DNA of 64,000 nt from Botrytis cinerea B05.10 (Eukaryota > Ascomycota > Leotiomycetes > Helotiales > Sclerotiniaceae). The position numbers were made by a program, and so were the translations under genes. The notes beneath the pieces are model-generated. The model was not told the DNA's origin. It made no database searches and saw nothing but the letters and a program-made list of their open reading frames with translations. Below are positions 46,728 through 58,157 of the stretch, in pieces. The stretch is taken from positions 1,054,001 to 1,118,000 of the forward strand of contig NC_037320.1 in assembly GCF_000143535.2 (NCBI RefSeq), given 5' to 3'. The stretch's first letter is position 1; each line of letters starts with the position of its first letter.

Positions 46728-49587
46728 TCCGATGGGGTATAGAGGTGAGAGGGGACCGGGTAGCGACGACCGTGGCTAGTGATTGCTTAGATCTGGTTCA
46801 ACCAAGGAAATTCCACGACGGGCCGTATTTGTTGAATTATTTTGAAATATCACTTGCAGACTTACTCAAAAGTTGTAGGATTAGTTCTCGCGACTGCCCC
46901 ACCACAGGTGATTGTTTGCTTCGGGATGAACAATTATGATTTGTGTGGGGGGGGGGGGGGGGATGAGGGCTGGTCTATTCAGAGAGTGCGCGTGGAATTA
47001 TTTTTGGGAGTAGGAGAAGTTATTGGCTATGGAGATTTTGGACAAGTCGTTATTATTGAGAGGGCACCGTGAAATCCAGAAGGGGGTTTGGGAAGGGCTT
47101 GGAGTTTAAATTGTGGTACGGGTACCTTTGCAGGTTGTGTTATTGAATCTCAAGTGAGGCTGCTGAGTCATCATACCTCAGGCACGTTGTAGTGCAGGTC
47201 TGTCTATGGAAGGACCGACCTTCGTCGAGCTCCTCCAGGTCTATGCATGGGACGTCAATGACACCACAATACTGATGTTTGCTCTCATGGTGAAAGGGTT
47301 TTGCGGAAGGATCAGTAGATTCCAAGCGTCTTGACCGTGCTGTTCGATTTCAAGCACCAATTCTTAACAGCTTGATTTGATATCAAATACTGACAATGAT
47401 GATGAACTTTGGGGGTGAGGTATATCTCGTTCATGTGCACGCCTGCATCCATTTGAACGGCCGACTATTATATTGGAGTATGGAGTATGAAACACGGAGG
47501 ATGAAGCGAAACGCAACTGGCTATATCGTCGCTACCTACTAGGTATTCATTCTATCACTCGTGGTCTTCGCCCACAGCAATCAAACCCTGGATATTGTCA
47601 GTGATCTTGGATGTTTGAATGCGGGTCAGCATGTTTAGCTGAAACCACTTTTATTCTCATTGAAGTTGAAGTGATAAGTGGCTCTCTTTTACGAGCGAGT
47701 ATAGCCAGGTGCCAGGCCAGACTGGTTTCCGGTCGCATCCTAAGCTGATCCCTATCAAAACACACTCCGTACGTCTGTACAAGGGCGGGACATTTGCATT
47801 TCCCGATTACTTCTAGCTGGTTTTTTGGATGGCCCGATAATTATTAAGCGGTCTCCACGGTGGTCCTCCGAGCCCTCCGAGCCCCCGACTGTATGCGGTT
47901 TCTATCGCTTTGCTTTGGTGCCGAATGGAATGGCCATTATTCGAACCGCCGTTGAACTGGCCGAGTACTTGTCTGGTGACTACACTGTTTTGCGATAAAA
48001 GGGGGGGCTCGCTTTCCTCAAGGACGAGGGAGCAGTAGATAGAACATCAACCTAGATACAAATTTCTCTGTGTAGCCTTACACGTGCAGAAGTGGTTTGC
48101 TGCCGCCCCAACCTCTATTAATTCCAGGATCCAGCCCTCCCACATTCTCACATATAGCTTATGGTGCTCAAAGACCTTTTGTATCGTGTGCATATCAGAG
48201 CATTGGTTTTTATGGGAGCAAGCCCCCAAACCCCCATTAGCTCGCTGCGCTCGAGGTCGGGAGGCACAGTACAAGTTGCTTAAAAGCTTTCTAGTTCTCT
48301 TCGAGTAATACCTACGTACATCGCCAGATCCGTTAAGTGGATTGATTACATAGCATTGCAATGGCCTACTTAAGCACTTCATGTACGCCAAAGTTCTAGA
48401 ACTGATTGGAACCTCAAAACTTTCATCGTCTACGTGCATTACACATGCATATATAAAACAGTTCGTGAAAAGCAAGTGTCGTAAAGGGAGTTGCAAGTTG
48501 TCGGAGTTACTTCTTCTACAATCTCGCTTCCATTTGGCCTGCACTCCATCTACATCTTCTCCTTGGGTTGTCACAGAGGACCAGGCTCCTAGGATATCCA
48601 TCCCTCGACTTCTTACTCTCGTCTTGTTCATCTTATCTCCCTCCCCGCCTGTGCCTCTTCAATCTCCATCCAGACCAGACCGTACACACAGAGAGAGAGC
48701 AAAAGAGGACTGGGGAATCCACTAATCCATCTGCATTAAGGTTAATCATCATCATACCTGGGGGCATCGTTCACATGCATGGATTCTTAGAAGGTTTGTG
48801 AATTGCTTTTTCCCTCTCCAGCCCGCCTTCCACCACCTCTGCATCTCCATCGCCCGTTCATGTGGGCTTCGCGCGATAACGTGCAAAGACTGGGAGCCGT
48901 TTCTTCTTCCTCTGCTCGTCGTCCTCCTCGTCCGTCTTCTGCCTCCACGACACGCCCTCCCATCTCAAACGCACATTGATCAATCGCGCCCTCGATCCTC
49001 GTGTAGATCTTTACAGATTCTCCTAAACCTAATCCAGAGCTCTAAAAAAAGGTGCACGGTTCGACGACTCAGCCTTCTCTTCGCACGCTTCGGATATCTC
49101 CACCCCAGAGCCCAGTTCTTCTTTAAACTTTACCTGCAACAATTAAAAAGGAGATACCAACTCAAGACCTCGTATAACTTCAATTCTCCTCTGGATTCTC
49201 TTCACCTCCCTTCTTCTCATACTCATTGTGTTTCTTCAAGTTGTTCCGACACAATTATTAAGGGTTCATTCACGCCCTGGCTACATGGCCATTGTCTAAC
49301 CTCATTTCAAACAATTGGTCCACTCATCATACGGCAAAGCCACTTATATCCGACCACCTCCAAATTGAATGCTTTGAGAATTTCGATTTCTGGACAATCC
49401 CTCGTATCGATAATATTTCTTCGAATCCACTCCAAAATCCGCACGAAATTGCCTTCGACCCCTTTGGCGATTGTTTCTTCCCCTCATAATTGCATGGTCT
49501 TCTCTTGACATTATCTGCGCGACATCCTTTTCTCTATAGACAGCAACAATCCGATACCGACAATCCCATCCGATCGATCCAGCGACA
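46728..49587. other. divergent intergenic region with long CT-rich leader of RHO2
   Basis: Promoters of NST1 (minus) and RHO2 (plus). Contains a 16-base poly-G tract (listed), a short GC-rich block at 48215-48270 and pyrimidine-rich sequence from about 48600 to 49580 that probably forms a long RHO2 5' UTR. An open frame of 236 codons at 48798-49508 starts at GTG and is composed mainly of Ser, Leu and Pro, so I regard it as non-coding leader. Confidence 0.5.
46947..46962 (+). repeat. poly-G tract (16 G)
   Basis: Sixteen consecutive G upstream of NST1. Confidence 0.95.
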
Positions 49588-50583
49588 ATGACTCAACAGC
49601 CGGCACAAAATGTGATGCGAAGGTACGTTGGAGCTTTCCGTGTCTTAATTAAAATTTGCGATTTTATCTGCAGTTAAGTTCGCATTTGGCGACTCGTTTT
49701 CCTACTCAGCCTCGTTATCTCTTGGGATTACCACCAGAACAACGAATCTCTCTTAGTCGTTTTTAGCGTCGTCTCGATAGCGTTTGTTGTGACGAAGTCG
49801 CAGGCCGTTAAAAGACTTGATATTGACATTCGTGCAGGAAATTGGTAATAATTGGAGATGGTGCTTGCGGGAAAACGTCATTACTTAGTGTATTTACACT
49901 TGGTTATTTTCCAACAGTAAGTCGTCCCCAGAGGCTGACGGTTTTCCAATGATAACTAACAATATTTCTAGCACTATGTACGTTTTTTGGCAGCAACTTC
50001 GCGCATTTGCCTCTGTCAATTGTGCTGACATCTCATCTAATTTTAGGTACCAACAGTTTTCGAAAATTATGTGACGGATTGCAGAGTCGATGGAAAATCT
50101 GTGCAATTGGCATTATGGGATACAGCAGGGCAAGAAGACTACGAGAGATTGCGCCCTCTGGCATATTCAAAAGCCCACGTTATTCTAATAGGATTTTCAA
50201 TCGACACTCCGGATTCATTAGATAACGTCAAACACAAAGTAGGATTGCAATTTCTAGAGATAATTGATACGAAGTACTAATGTCTTGGCTAGTGGGTCGA
50301 AGAAGCAAACGAGCGGTGTCCAGGGGTTCCGATAATACTTGTTGGGCTGAAGAAGGACTTACGAGAGGATCCTGTCGCCAAAGAGGAAATGCGAAAGAAG
50401 TCTCTTGAATTTGTGGGAACGAAAGAAGCAGATGATATTGCAAAGGCCATCGGTGCAAGGAAATACTTGGAGTGTTCATCGTTGACCGGCGACGGAGTGG
50501 ATGATGTCTTCGAAGCAGCCACCAGAGCCGCACTTTTGACGTTCGAAAAAGGGGAAAGTAATGGATGTTGCGTTATACTATAA
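49588..50583 (+). CDS. RHO2: Rho-family GTPase Rho2
   Basis: Membrane-bound GTPase that regulates cell-wall alpha-glucan synthesis and the cell-integrity MAP kinase pathway in fission yeast. Five exons (49588-49622, 49838-49916, 49972-49977, 50047-50238, 50293-50583) give 200 residues. P-loop GDGACGKT is at about 18-25, switch I contains VPTVFENY with the effector Thr about 43, and DTAGQE marks switch II. The protein ends with the prenylation box CVIL preceded by another Cys, suitable for farnesylation or geranylgeranylation plus palmitoylation. Exon 3 is a 6-base microexon encoding His-Tyr; without it the family block [13 protein letters not shown] is broken. The terminal sequence and the short N-terminus match Rho2 better than Rho1, Rho3 or Rho4. 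Confidence 0.94.
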
Positions 50584-51846
50584 GGGAAGATGAACGGAGT
50601 TTGGTGGGGGGAGGGTATGTGGAACTAAGACGAAAGAATCGAAAGAGGGTATATCTGGCTGGAACGCGTCGAAACCGGCAACATCTCCACAACCATTACT
50701 AATGTACGAACGAGTACGAAGTTACCTACTCCGTAGCAACATCACGGACACTTGTATCTACGATACCTGGAAATTTCAACGGAACTGAAAACCTAACGGA
50801 CGATTGTATATTTGTCATGAAGGACAAACCAAGCTGATAACGAAATGTTCGGAGTGATGAGGCTGGATAGGGCTATTTAGTAATGACTGATCGGAAAAAT
50901 ATGGTCTGACTTGCAGTTGCGCCTTTTGTCGAAAATAGCTTGAGGATTTCCAGTCTGATTTCCATTAGCTTTGTACCTGTTTCAGTTCACTATTTACCCT
51001 TTACTAATTGGGATTTCATTTTACATATCCCTGGAAGCCATCCGGAGAGGCTTGGAAAGGGGTCGGAGGGAGGTTGACTTGAAATTCGGATTGGAAGGAA
51101 AAGCAGAAGAGATAATGAATCCTATAGTGATGTGGACGGGGATGCGTTGGTGCACTTGCTTGTATTGCAGATTAGCGTTGGGTTTTAATGGTTATAGTTA
51201 AGGGGGTTATGGTTATGGACGGATTTTACATGGATACTGATTAAATGGAGACTCGATGCATATTTGAGAAATGGAGAGATGGAGATGGAGAAAGACATCG
51301 ACATTGTACATAAAATTACATATCAAGTACCGTCTGATGCGGACTCGTGGGGTATGACCCGATTACTATTTGAATTGACCTTCTTTCCGTAACTTTGTAC
51401 AGAATTTATAGACGGCGTCTTGCTCCGTCTTTCGCGGCGTTTATTTTGCCTAATCCTGCATCGTCTAATCTAGTCCCACAGCTCCAGTCCCTTGGGACGG
51501 AGGGTCTGGGGAATGTTCGGGGTCTATATTCCGAATCATATTTCATCCCATGTCATCAAAGTTGACCGTCATAAATATACAAGTAACACATGTTTACTTC
51601 ATGGTATTCATCTTTCAATATTCTCTTGTACCGTGGTACATCACCCTATTAAATGGTTAGTCAGGTGCTTCACTCCTAATTCCGAAACACATTGGTAGAA
51701 AAAAGAGAAATCAGACAGCAGTTGGTACTTTTTTTGTCCACATAGAAGATTACAGAACAGGTCTGTGAATAAGGTATATCATCATATTACTCTCCACCAG
51801 AACAAAAACAAACAGAAAGTGGGTGTTCGCATTCTTACCATTGCAT
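50584..51846. other. convergent intergenic region
   Basis: 3' flanks of RHO2 and the mL40 gene. Short open frames only; no gene seen. Confidence 0.5.
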
Positions 51847-52666
51847 TCATCGTATAGTAGTTTTATCAGTAGTCCATCCATGATTCCATGGTTCTCTTGC
51901 TGGTGTATCGGTTTGTGCTCTCGCGTACTCAATTGGGATTCCGTCTTTTCCGAAAATTCCTTTCTTCTCGAGAGCGACGCGATATAATCTACCGGCTTCT
52001 TTCTGACCGGAACCGTCGAGAAGACGAAGGTCTTCCATTGCGCTGTGCATTGATTGGTGAAGTCTGAGGGGATGGATGTCAGTTTCTTGGAGAGAAGAGG
52101 GGGGAAAGATGTGTATGTTGAAGACAGGCCTTAAAAGGCTTGAAAGGTAAATAGACAATCAGAAGGAAGGCAACGGAAATCTCCACATGGGTTTTGCGCT
52201 CTCGGAGTATAATGTGTTTAACATCCGGAATATTTCATCATATTGAATAAAGTTTTAAATTTTCGAATTTGAAAAAGAAAACAGGAATTGAGATGGAGAA
52301 GATTCTCATAAGGAACCAAAGGTGAGGCAGAAGCGGGAAAACAAACCTGTATAATTCGCTCTCCTCCTCAATCCTCTGCTTTCGCCTTAATATCATCCAT
52401 GCACGATGGATAGTCCAATGCCTCAGCGCACGCGTTCGTGAGAAGCGCAGTGGGCGAGGTGTCTTGGGATGTTGAAGATGGTAGCGAATGAGGGTTACTC
52501 GTGGATCGGTTTTGCTATTAGGGTTCTTTTTGTGCATAGTTGGGGTGCTGGTGAAGGTTCTGAGGGGTGCTGTTGAGGTTGTGGAGGGGAAGGTAGATCT
52601 GAAAGATTGTAGGAGAGGAGTCAGGAGACGGAAGAGAGGTGATGGGGTTGGAAGATGAGGTGACAT
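51847..52666 (-). CDS. MRPL28: mitochondrial large ribosomal subunit protein mL40
   Basis: Two exons on the minus strand (52666-52347 and 52063-51847) give 178 residues. The N-terminus is rich in Ser, Thr, Pro and Leu with a few Arg and no acidic residues, as in mitochondrial presequences. Mature parts read TDPRVTLIRYHLQHPKTPRPLRFSRTR-like basic text, then RIEEESELYR before the intron and LHQSMHSAMEDLRLLD after it, the helix pair characteristic of fungal mL40 (yeast MRPL28). The C-terminus ends in a PREPW-like stretch near EPWNHGWT. The intron is 283 nt, long for this window, but ends in a CAG and the junction restores the family motif exactly. Divergent from the DUF1749 gene, 374 bp apart. 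Confidence 0.88.
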
Positions 52667-53040
52667 TTTGAAGGTTGTAATTATGAGAGAGCTTGCGGGG
52701 ATGAATTGTGGTAAAAAAGCTTGTTGTTGCAAATTGAATAGAGAGAAAGAGGTTGTGAAGATGAAATAAATTTCGTCCTAGTAAAGTTATACCCCTGTAA
52801 GTGCGGTTCACGTGATAGTAGGGTTGACGTCAAGGCAGTAGTGCGCAGTCCATTTCGACCATCCGGTTTGAGCTGGCCGGTGTCAACTACCTACCTAGTA
52901 AGCACCTAACTAATAGTTATATTTTTTTAATAAAGGGGCACAGGAAAGTTTTACTGTCTTACAATCACTATTTTTGCGGAGTTTGATTCTTTTTGATACC
53001 CCCAAAGGCAAAATCAATACAAGAGTATATTTACATCAGA
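52667..53040. promoter_or_regulatory. divergent promoter of mL40 and DUF1749 genes
   Basis: 374 bases between the two start codons, AT-rich in the centre. Both core promoters must lie here. No specific site recognised. Confidence 0.55.
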
Positions 53041-54098
53041 ATGCCTTTCACAGTCCCAGCGCAGAGGCAAGGCGTCACACATTTATTTGTATGTACCCGA
53101 ACGTTTCATTCTGATACATATAAGAATCACTACTTTAGTTCTAAGGGCCATTGCTAGCTTGTGTCAAAACATTAGACTTCCTCGTAATAATGCTTTTACT
53201 GATTGATAGTATGTAGACGCCTAAACTGACTGCTTTCGAACACGCACCCAAAGCTTCGAACATAGCACCACCAAACATCATCATCTTTATTGGTGGTCTA
53301 TCAGACGGCTTACTCACCGTGCCATACCCGTCATCGATCGCAGATGCATTACCAGGAGATTGGTGTCTTGCTCAAGTTCTACTAAGTTCTTCATACATCG
53401 GGTGGGGTGTCTCCTCCCTCAAAAAAGATGCCCAGGAATTATCTAAATGTGTTGCCTATTTCCGAACAATCAAATCAGGCAAGATTATTTTGATGGGTCA
53501 CTCCACTGGTTGTCAAGATGTCGTGGAATACCTAACAGGACCCGGACATGAAGCAAATGCTCCAATTGATGGAGGAATCATCCAAGCTCCCGTAAGCGAT
53601 CGTGAGGCCTTGGGACAAGAACTCGATGCAGCTGTCTTGAAGAATGGCATCGCTATGGCACAGAAGATGGTTGAAGCTGGAGATGGCGAAGAAATCTTAC
53701 CCTCTAGTGCCACGGAAGGGTTCTTTGGGTCACCTGTGTGTGCAAGGAGATGGCTCTCGCTAGCAAGTCCAAATCATGATGGAGATGATGATTATTTCAG
53801 CTCTGATCTCACAGACGATCAACTAAAGAAGACTTTTGGAGGCTTGCCCGCTAGAAGTCCGTTGTTAATCTTATCTTCTGGCAACGATGAATATGTTCCG
53901 GCGTATGTCGACAAAGAGGCACTAGTAAAACGATGGATTGATTTTGTGAAGAAAGGAGATGGAGAGGTCGATGAGGAGAATTCAGCCGTTATCCCTGGTG
54001 CTTCACATAACTTGACTAAGAGTCCTGAGGCTGTACCAGAGTTGGTAAACAGAGTTTTGGGGTACGTGAAGGGTTTGTCATCGCAAACCCATTTATGA
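53041..54098 (+). CDS. fungal alpha/beta-hydrolase of the DUF1749 family
   Basis: Two exons (53041-53088 and 53217-54098) across a 128-nt GT-AG intron give 309 residues. The short first exon is MPFTVPAQRQGVTHLF; exon 2 opens TPKLTAFEH. The second in-frame candidate acceptor would bring in a stop, so the boundary is fixed. NIIIFIGGLSDGL is the oxyanion region, GHSTGC at about 110-115 carries the nucleophile Ser (about 112), and GASHNL near the C-terminus holds the catalytic His. The acidic residue probably lies in SSGNDEYVP. Substrate unknown; some recall it as siderophore-esterase-like, which I do not adopt. Appears intact. Confidence 0.9.
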
Positions 54099-54686
54099 TG
54101 CAAGTCAGGAATGAAAGACAGGCACCTGTTAGGATCTCAAGTCACATGCTCGTATAATTTCGATCATTCATTAGAAAAGCTTCTTGGGACAATGGCCAAA
54201 AGAGGGCAATGGTTGTTGATATATGATCCCTAACCAGAAGGTCCAATAGAGAAATTAGACACATTCTACTTCTATCATACAGTCAAATCTTCCGGGGTTG
54301 GTCAAAACCAGTGTCCGAGTACATTCCACGTATGTCTCGTTGAATCTGTGTACTAAACAATGCCCCTCTTGATACTATCCAATCCTTTGATAAACATACA
54401 ATCTTAATGGTCGAGTGGTTAGCTAGCTGACCTTAATTGATGTTAAATGTCACGTGGTATCATGCGCTCAGATCACTCAATGGAGTAATAAGTCCTCATC
54501 TCTTCGATTTCACATCACTGATTCAGACCTGGTGAACCTCATTCATAGACCTAACACTGCCATAGCAGGTGAAAGGATTTGCAGAAATACAGTCCCCCGA
54601 GATTTTACGTCACAAGCCTCATCTATTTGACAAAAGCAGGAGGTACATAACTCTGGGAAAGGCACACTGGGTACATGGAATAAATC
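54099..54686. other. intergenic region
   Basis: No gene. A stretch near 54404-54435 resembles a tRNA D-arm but lacks the other arms (see rejected items). Confidence 0.5.
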
Positions 54687-55783
54687 ATGAAGCTCCCGAT
54701 CAAGTCAAGACATCTTCTTGCCTCGAACTTTCTGCCCCATCAACCACTTCTAACTTTTTTATATCCCCGCTCTCAAGATTTAATCATAAATTCACGACAC
54801 TTTCACTCCACTCATTCGGCGTCTTCCATTTTACCCATGAAGCCGGACGCTGCTTTATTGGCATTGAATGATGTTCAAGAACAAAAAGAACCCTCTCAAT
54901 CTCCCCAACAAAAAGTACTCGTTCTATGGGACCTGGACAACAAGCCGCCGTTTGACTCAATTAACCCGTACGAGGCAGCGCAAAATCTCCGTGCATTGTC
55001 TCCCGTTTTGGCAATGTCATCAATATCGCCGCCTTCGCCAATCGAAGGGGAATGTCCTTTGTCCCTCCTTCGGTTATAGAATCGCGTAAAGAAGTAAAAG
55101 AGTATTACGCGCTGGAGGATAAATTGCACAGAAAGTGCAAGATCAAACCCGCTGAGCCTTATGTATGTGGTATTTGTGGCAATAAAAAGAAAACCCAAGT
55201 GGAATTGGTGAAACATTTCAAGATCCATGAAAAGGAAAGAAGAAAGAAATTAAATGGAGCAGCCCAGCTGAAGGGTAGGAAAAGAGCTCGGTTTGTGGCG
55301 AGAGAATTATCTAAGGAGAAGAACGCTAAGTATCATGAGGCGGCTGTGGGAATTACCAGGCCTGATGATCGGTATAAACTCGATACTGAGCTTCGGCGCG
55401 CAGGAGTCGTGGTAAATCTCGTTAATTCAAGTTCGCAGGCTGCGGATAAAGCAATTATAGCATATGCAAATGCGATGCGGCACAGGAAGGAAACTTTGTA
55501 CGATTGGTTGGTACTGATATCGGATGATACAGATTTTGGGGATTTGGTGAAACGCCTTTCTCGAAAGGGAGTCAGAACGATTGTGGTGGGAAGTAAGCCG
55601 AGCAGAAATCTGGTGAGGGCAACGTGTGCGTGGGTGCCGTGGAATTTGGTTGAGACAGGGTGTATAGACAAGAATGCCATTAAGGAATCATTTACAGATA
55701 AGGTACTGACTGAGAAGAAAGAGGAAAAAATAAAGCAGATAAAGGAGATTTATGGTGTAGGTGATGAGGATGGAATTTTGTAA
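54687..55783 (+). CDS. C2H2 zinc-finger and NYN-domain protein, frame broken once
   Basis: Likely RNA-binding or RNA-cleaving protein of the NYN (PIN-like nuclease) class. The first frame starts at ATG 54687 with an Arg/His/Ser-rich 50-residue N-terminus resembling a mitochondrial presequence, then VLWDLDNKPP at about 78-88, the first NYN motif with its acidic pair. About base 55000 the homologous reading moves to another frame, one base short. The second frame continues with a classical zinc finger (CGICG ... HFKIH), a basic linker and the rest of the NYN fold: LRRAGVVVNLVN, LVLISDDTDFGDLV and IVVGSKPSRNL. It stops at 55781. No GT-AG intron I can find explains the jump. It is either a one-base sequence error, a recent mutation or a frameshifted gene. 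See also the open extension that follows. Confidence 0.75.
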
Positions 55784-56053
55784 TCATATTCGAGACAGTC
55801 CTCTGATGAGAACGATCAGGATATGTTAGACCAAAACATCTCAAATCAACACGCATCAAACCTTTCTAGGACGTCCATCCCAAACTCAGACTCGAGTCTA
55901 GATCCAGAGCGCCCTTTATCACCAGATACGCCGCTAGATGCCTCTTTCGTCGAAGAAATTCTTCACGATATTACCTCCGCCAGTTCTTTAGATTCTTCGA
56001 CCAGATCGAATTCTATATCCGGGCCTAAAAAAAAAAGGCGAAAGGGACTCTAA
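55784..56053 (+). other. in-frame open continuation of the NYN gene after its stop
   Basis: The frame of the zinc-finger/NYN gene stays open for 90 codons after its TAA at 55781-55783. The text is Ser/Asp-rich and ends KKKRRKGL, like a disordered tail with a nuclear signal. Removing 55757-55798 (starts GTAGGT, ends CAG, 42 nt) would delete the stop and join the parts in frame. That is a short but possible fungal intron. The alternative is readthrough or chance. Confidence 0.5.
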
Positions 56054-58157
56054 TAGCATCCAGAACTAGCACAGATTCATTTGATGTTTTCCAGACAGTT
56101 CGAAGAGTCATTGCCTTTTAACGCCCACTCTAGTAATGTTCCCATTCAAGATTTTGCTACATACGCTCGTGGGAATCTATAGTCGAAGCGTTAATAGTTG
56201 GATGCATTCCCATACTCTTGGACTGACATGTAAACTTTGGGGGCGAATATAATGTAATAAAGTTGCATGCTTTCGAGACATGAATCGGTTACTTTAGTAC
56301 ATTCACTGGAGGCTTCACACCATAACAACGGATATGGTGAGACGACACCTACTAGTCAGACTTGCCCACCCCATATTTACTGAGAAGTAAAGTTAGACAT
56401 TGACAATAGTCAAATTTCTCAGAAAATTCATCTGGACCAAACTCATGGCAGGTGAAACTCATGTTTTCCAGCTTCGCCAATAGCATTCCAGTTTCACCCA
56501 CTATCCGCCATTATATCAATTCTGCGCGCTTCTTGAAAATTGCTGGTGAGCCAACTGAACAGTGGAAGTACTTGTGATCATTTCATCCACAAGCGATATT
56601 TGCTGTCTTTCAGGCTTCTACGAGACAACTTTATTTCGCTATTCGTATCTTTATGTCTGTCTACCTCTCATCACTACCACGATAATTTAAGCTTTACCCA
56701 TTCACAAATTAAAATGCTAGCAAGTATATGCAAAGATGTTTCAATTCCCTACATGAGTCCCTTGAAGGACTCTAGTACCAATGCTCGCATCATGCGGAGT
56801 GAATTATGAGCCCCGCTCAAAATATTCTTCGTTTCCACGTTATTTCTAGCAGACCTTGTGCCATTTCCCCATGCTCCGATGTTTTTCTATCTCTTTATAT
56901 GATCGCTTACAGGCCACGACGTCTATGTTATCGCTCTGGTTAGGACTTCGGTAATTTGAATCGGCAAGAGTGCTTGTTTCAATAAGATTGGAAGGGAGGA
57001 GATTTGATAAGATCGTAGAAGTCTGAAAGTTCGAATTCGGCAAAAACGGCGAGAGTTCTTAGGCGAGAGTGATGTTGACAGCGCTAGTCATTAAAAAGTA
57101 GGGGAAACTCGAAATATTGACAACGTAGCCCTCCAACGGTGTATACTCCTTTCTCGTTCTACGCCACAAGCATAATACAAAACTACCCTCCTCGTAATCT
57201 ATAGGATGTCGTCTTATCAAATCCAGCTCTTTGGTCATTTAGCTTTCGTTTTCTCGTTTTTTCTCTTTTGCCTCGTTCTTTTATTTCATGAAGCAGCTTA
57301 CGTAACATCTCTTTCTCATACTTGGTCTACGAGTAAAACTTAGCTTTTTTAATGCATGATTTAAAGAGTTGTTTCTCAGAACACCTGTCCATGCTCAGCT
57401 GCATTTTGTTTTCTTTTCCAAGTATACCTACTTACAGATACTCAAGGTGGCTCACGAATTGTGCATAGATCAGAGAAAGACATTGGGTATTCTATTAAAC
57501 GTTCTACCTTTCGAATTGTCACCCACTCTAGTAATGTAAAACTGACTCAGTAGACTGGGGATCATCTGGTGCATATTATGCTAAAACTCAACCGATTGAA
57601 TTTTCTTCACGTCCTCTTCAAGTCATCAGTTTCACAGATTCTTGATATGATTCTATAAACTGTCGATAAACTTCGCATAATATCATCTTTGCAGCTCAGA
57701 AAGCTGCAATTGATATATCTCAAATGGTCGGAGCTGGTGAAACAGGCAAAAATGGAATAACATGCCGATCAGAGTGCAAGAGCGCACCCGATGAAGAAAC
57801 AATTGCTTGCAGTTTTGAGGAAGAATCGTAGTGATTCCTTAGTGAGGAAAGATGACAATCATGGATTTTGACACATTTAGTCAAGGGATAACAACAAAAA
57901 TTAAGCGACAATGCTCGGGCAAGAATTGACAGTATATCAATTGAGAATCGATGAGCGAATTCTTCACCTTTTCGGGCAATATGGCAGATATCTGGTCTCT
58001 TTCATGCCGTGAACAAAGTGGGTAAAGACAAATTGCTTTGATGTACCTGCACATGTTAAAAAGTAGACTCTTCGAGGTACATTCGCAAATTAGTTTTATG
58101 CTGCTGCAAAAGACAAGATTAAAAAAAATGGCAGTCTTCCAGATCATCTCAACTATT
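56054..58157. other. gene-poor intergenic region
   Basis: About 2.1 kb without a recognisable gene, AT-rich with several pyrimidine-rich tracts. Ends at the 3' flank of the membrane-protein gene. Confidence 0.45.

Noticed and set aside
48798..49508. 236-codon plus-strand open frame
   Set aside because: Starts at GTG, is Ser/Leu/Pro-rich from a CT-rich leader, and resembles no family.
54404..54435. tRNA-like D-arm (GGTCGAGTGGTTAG)
   Set aside because: No anticodon stem or T-arm with the correct spacing follows.
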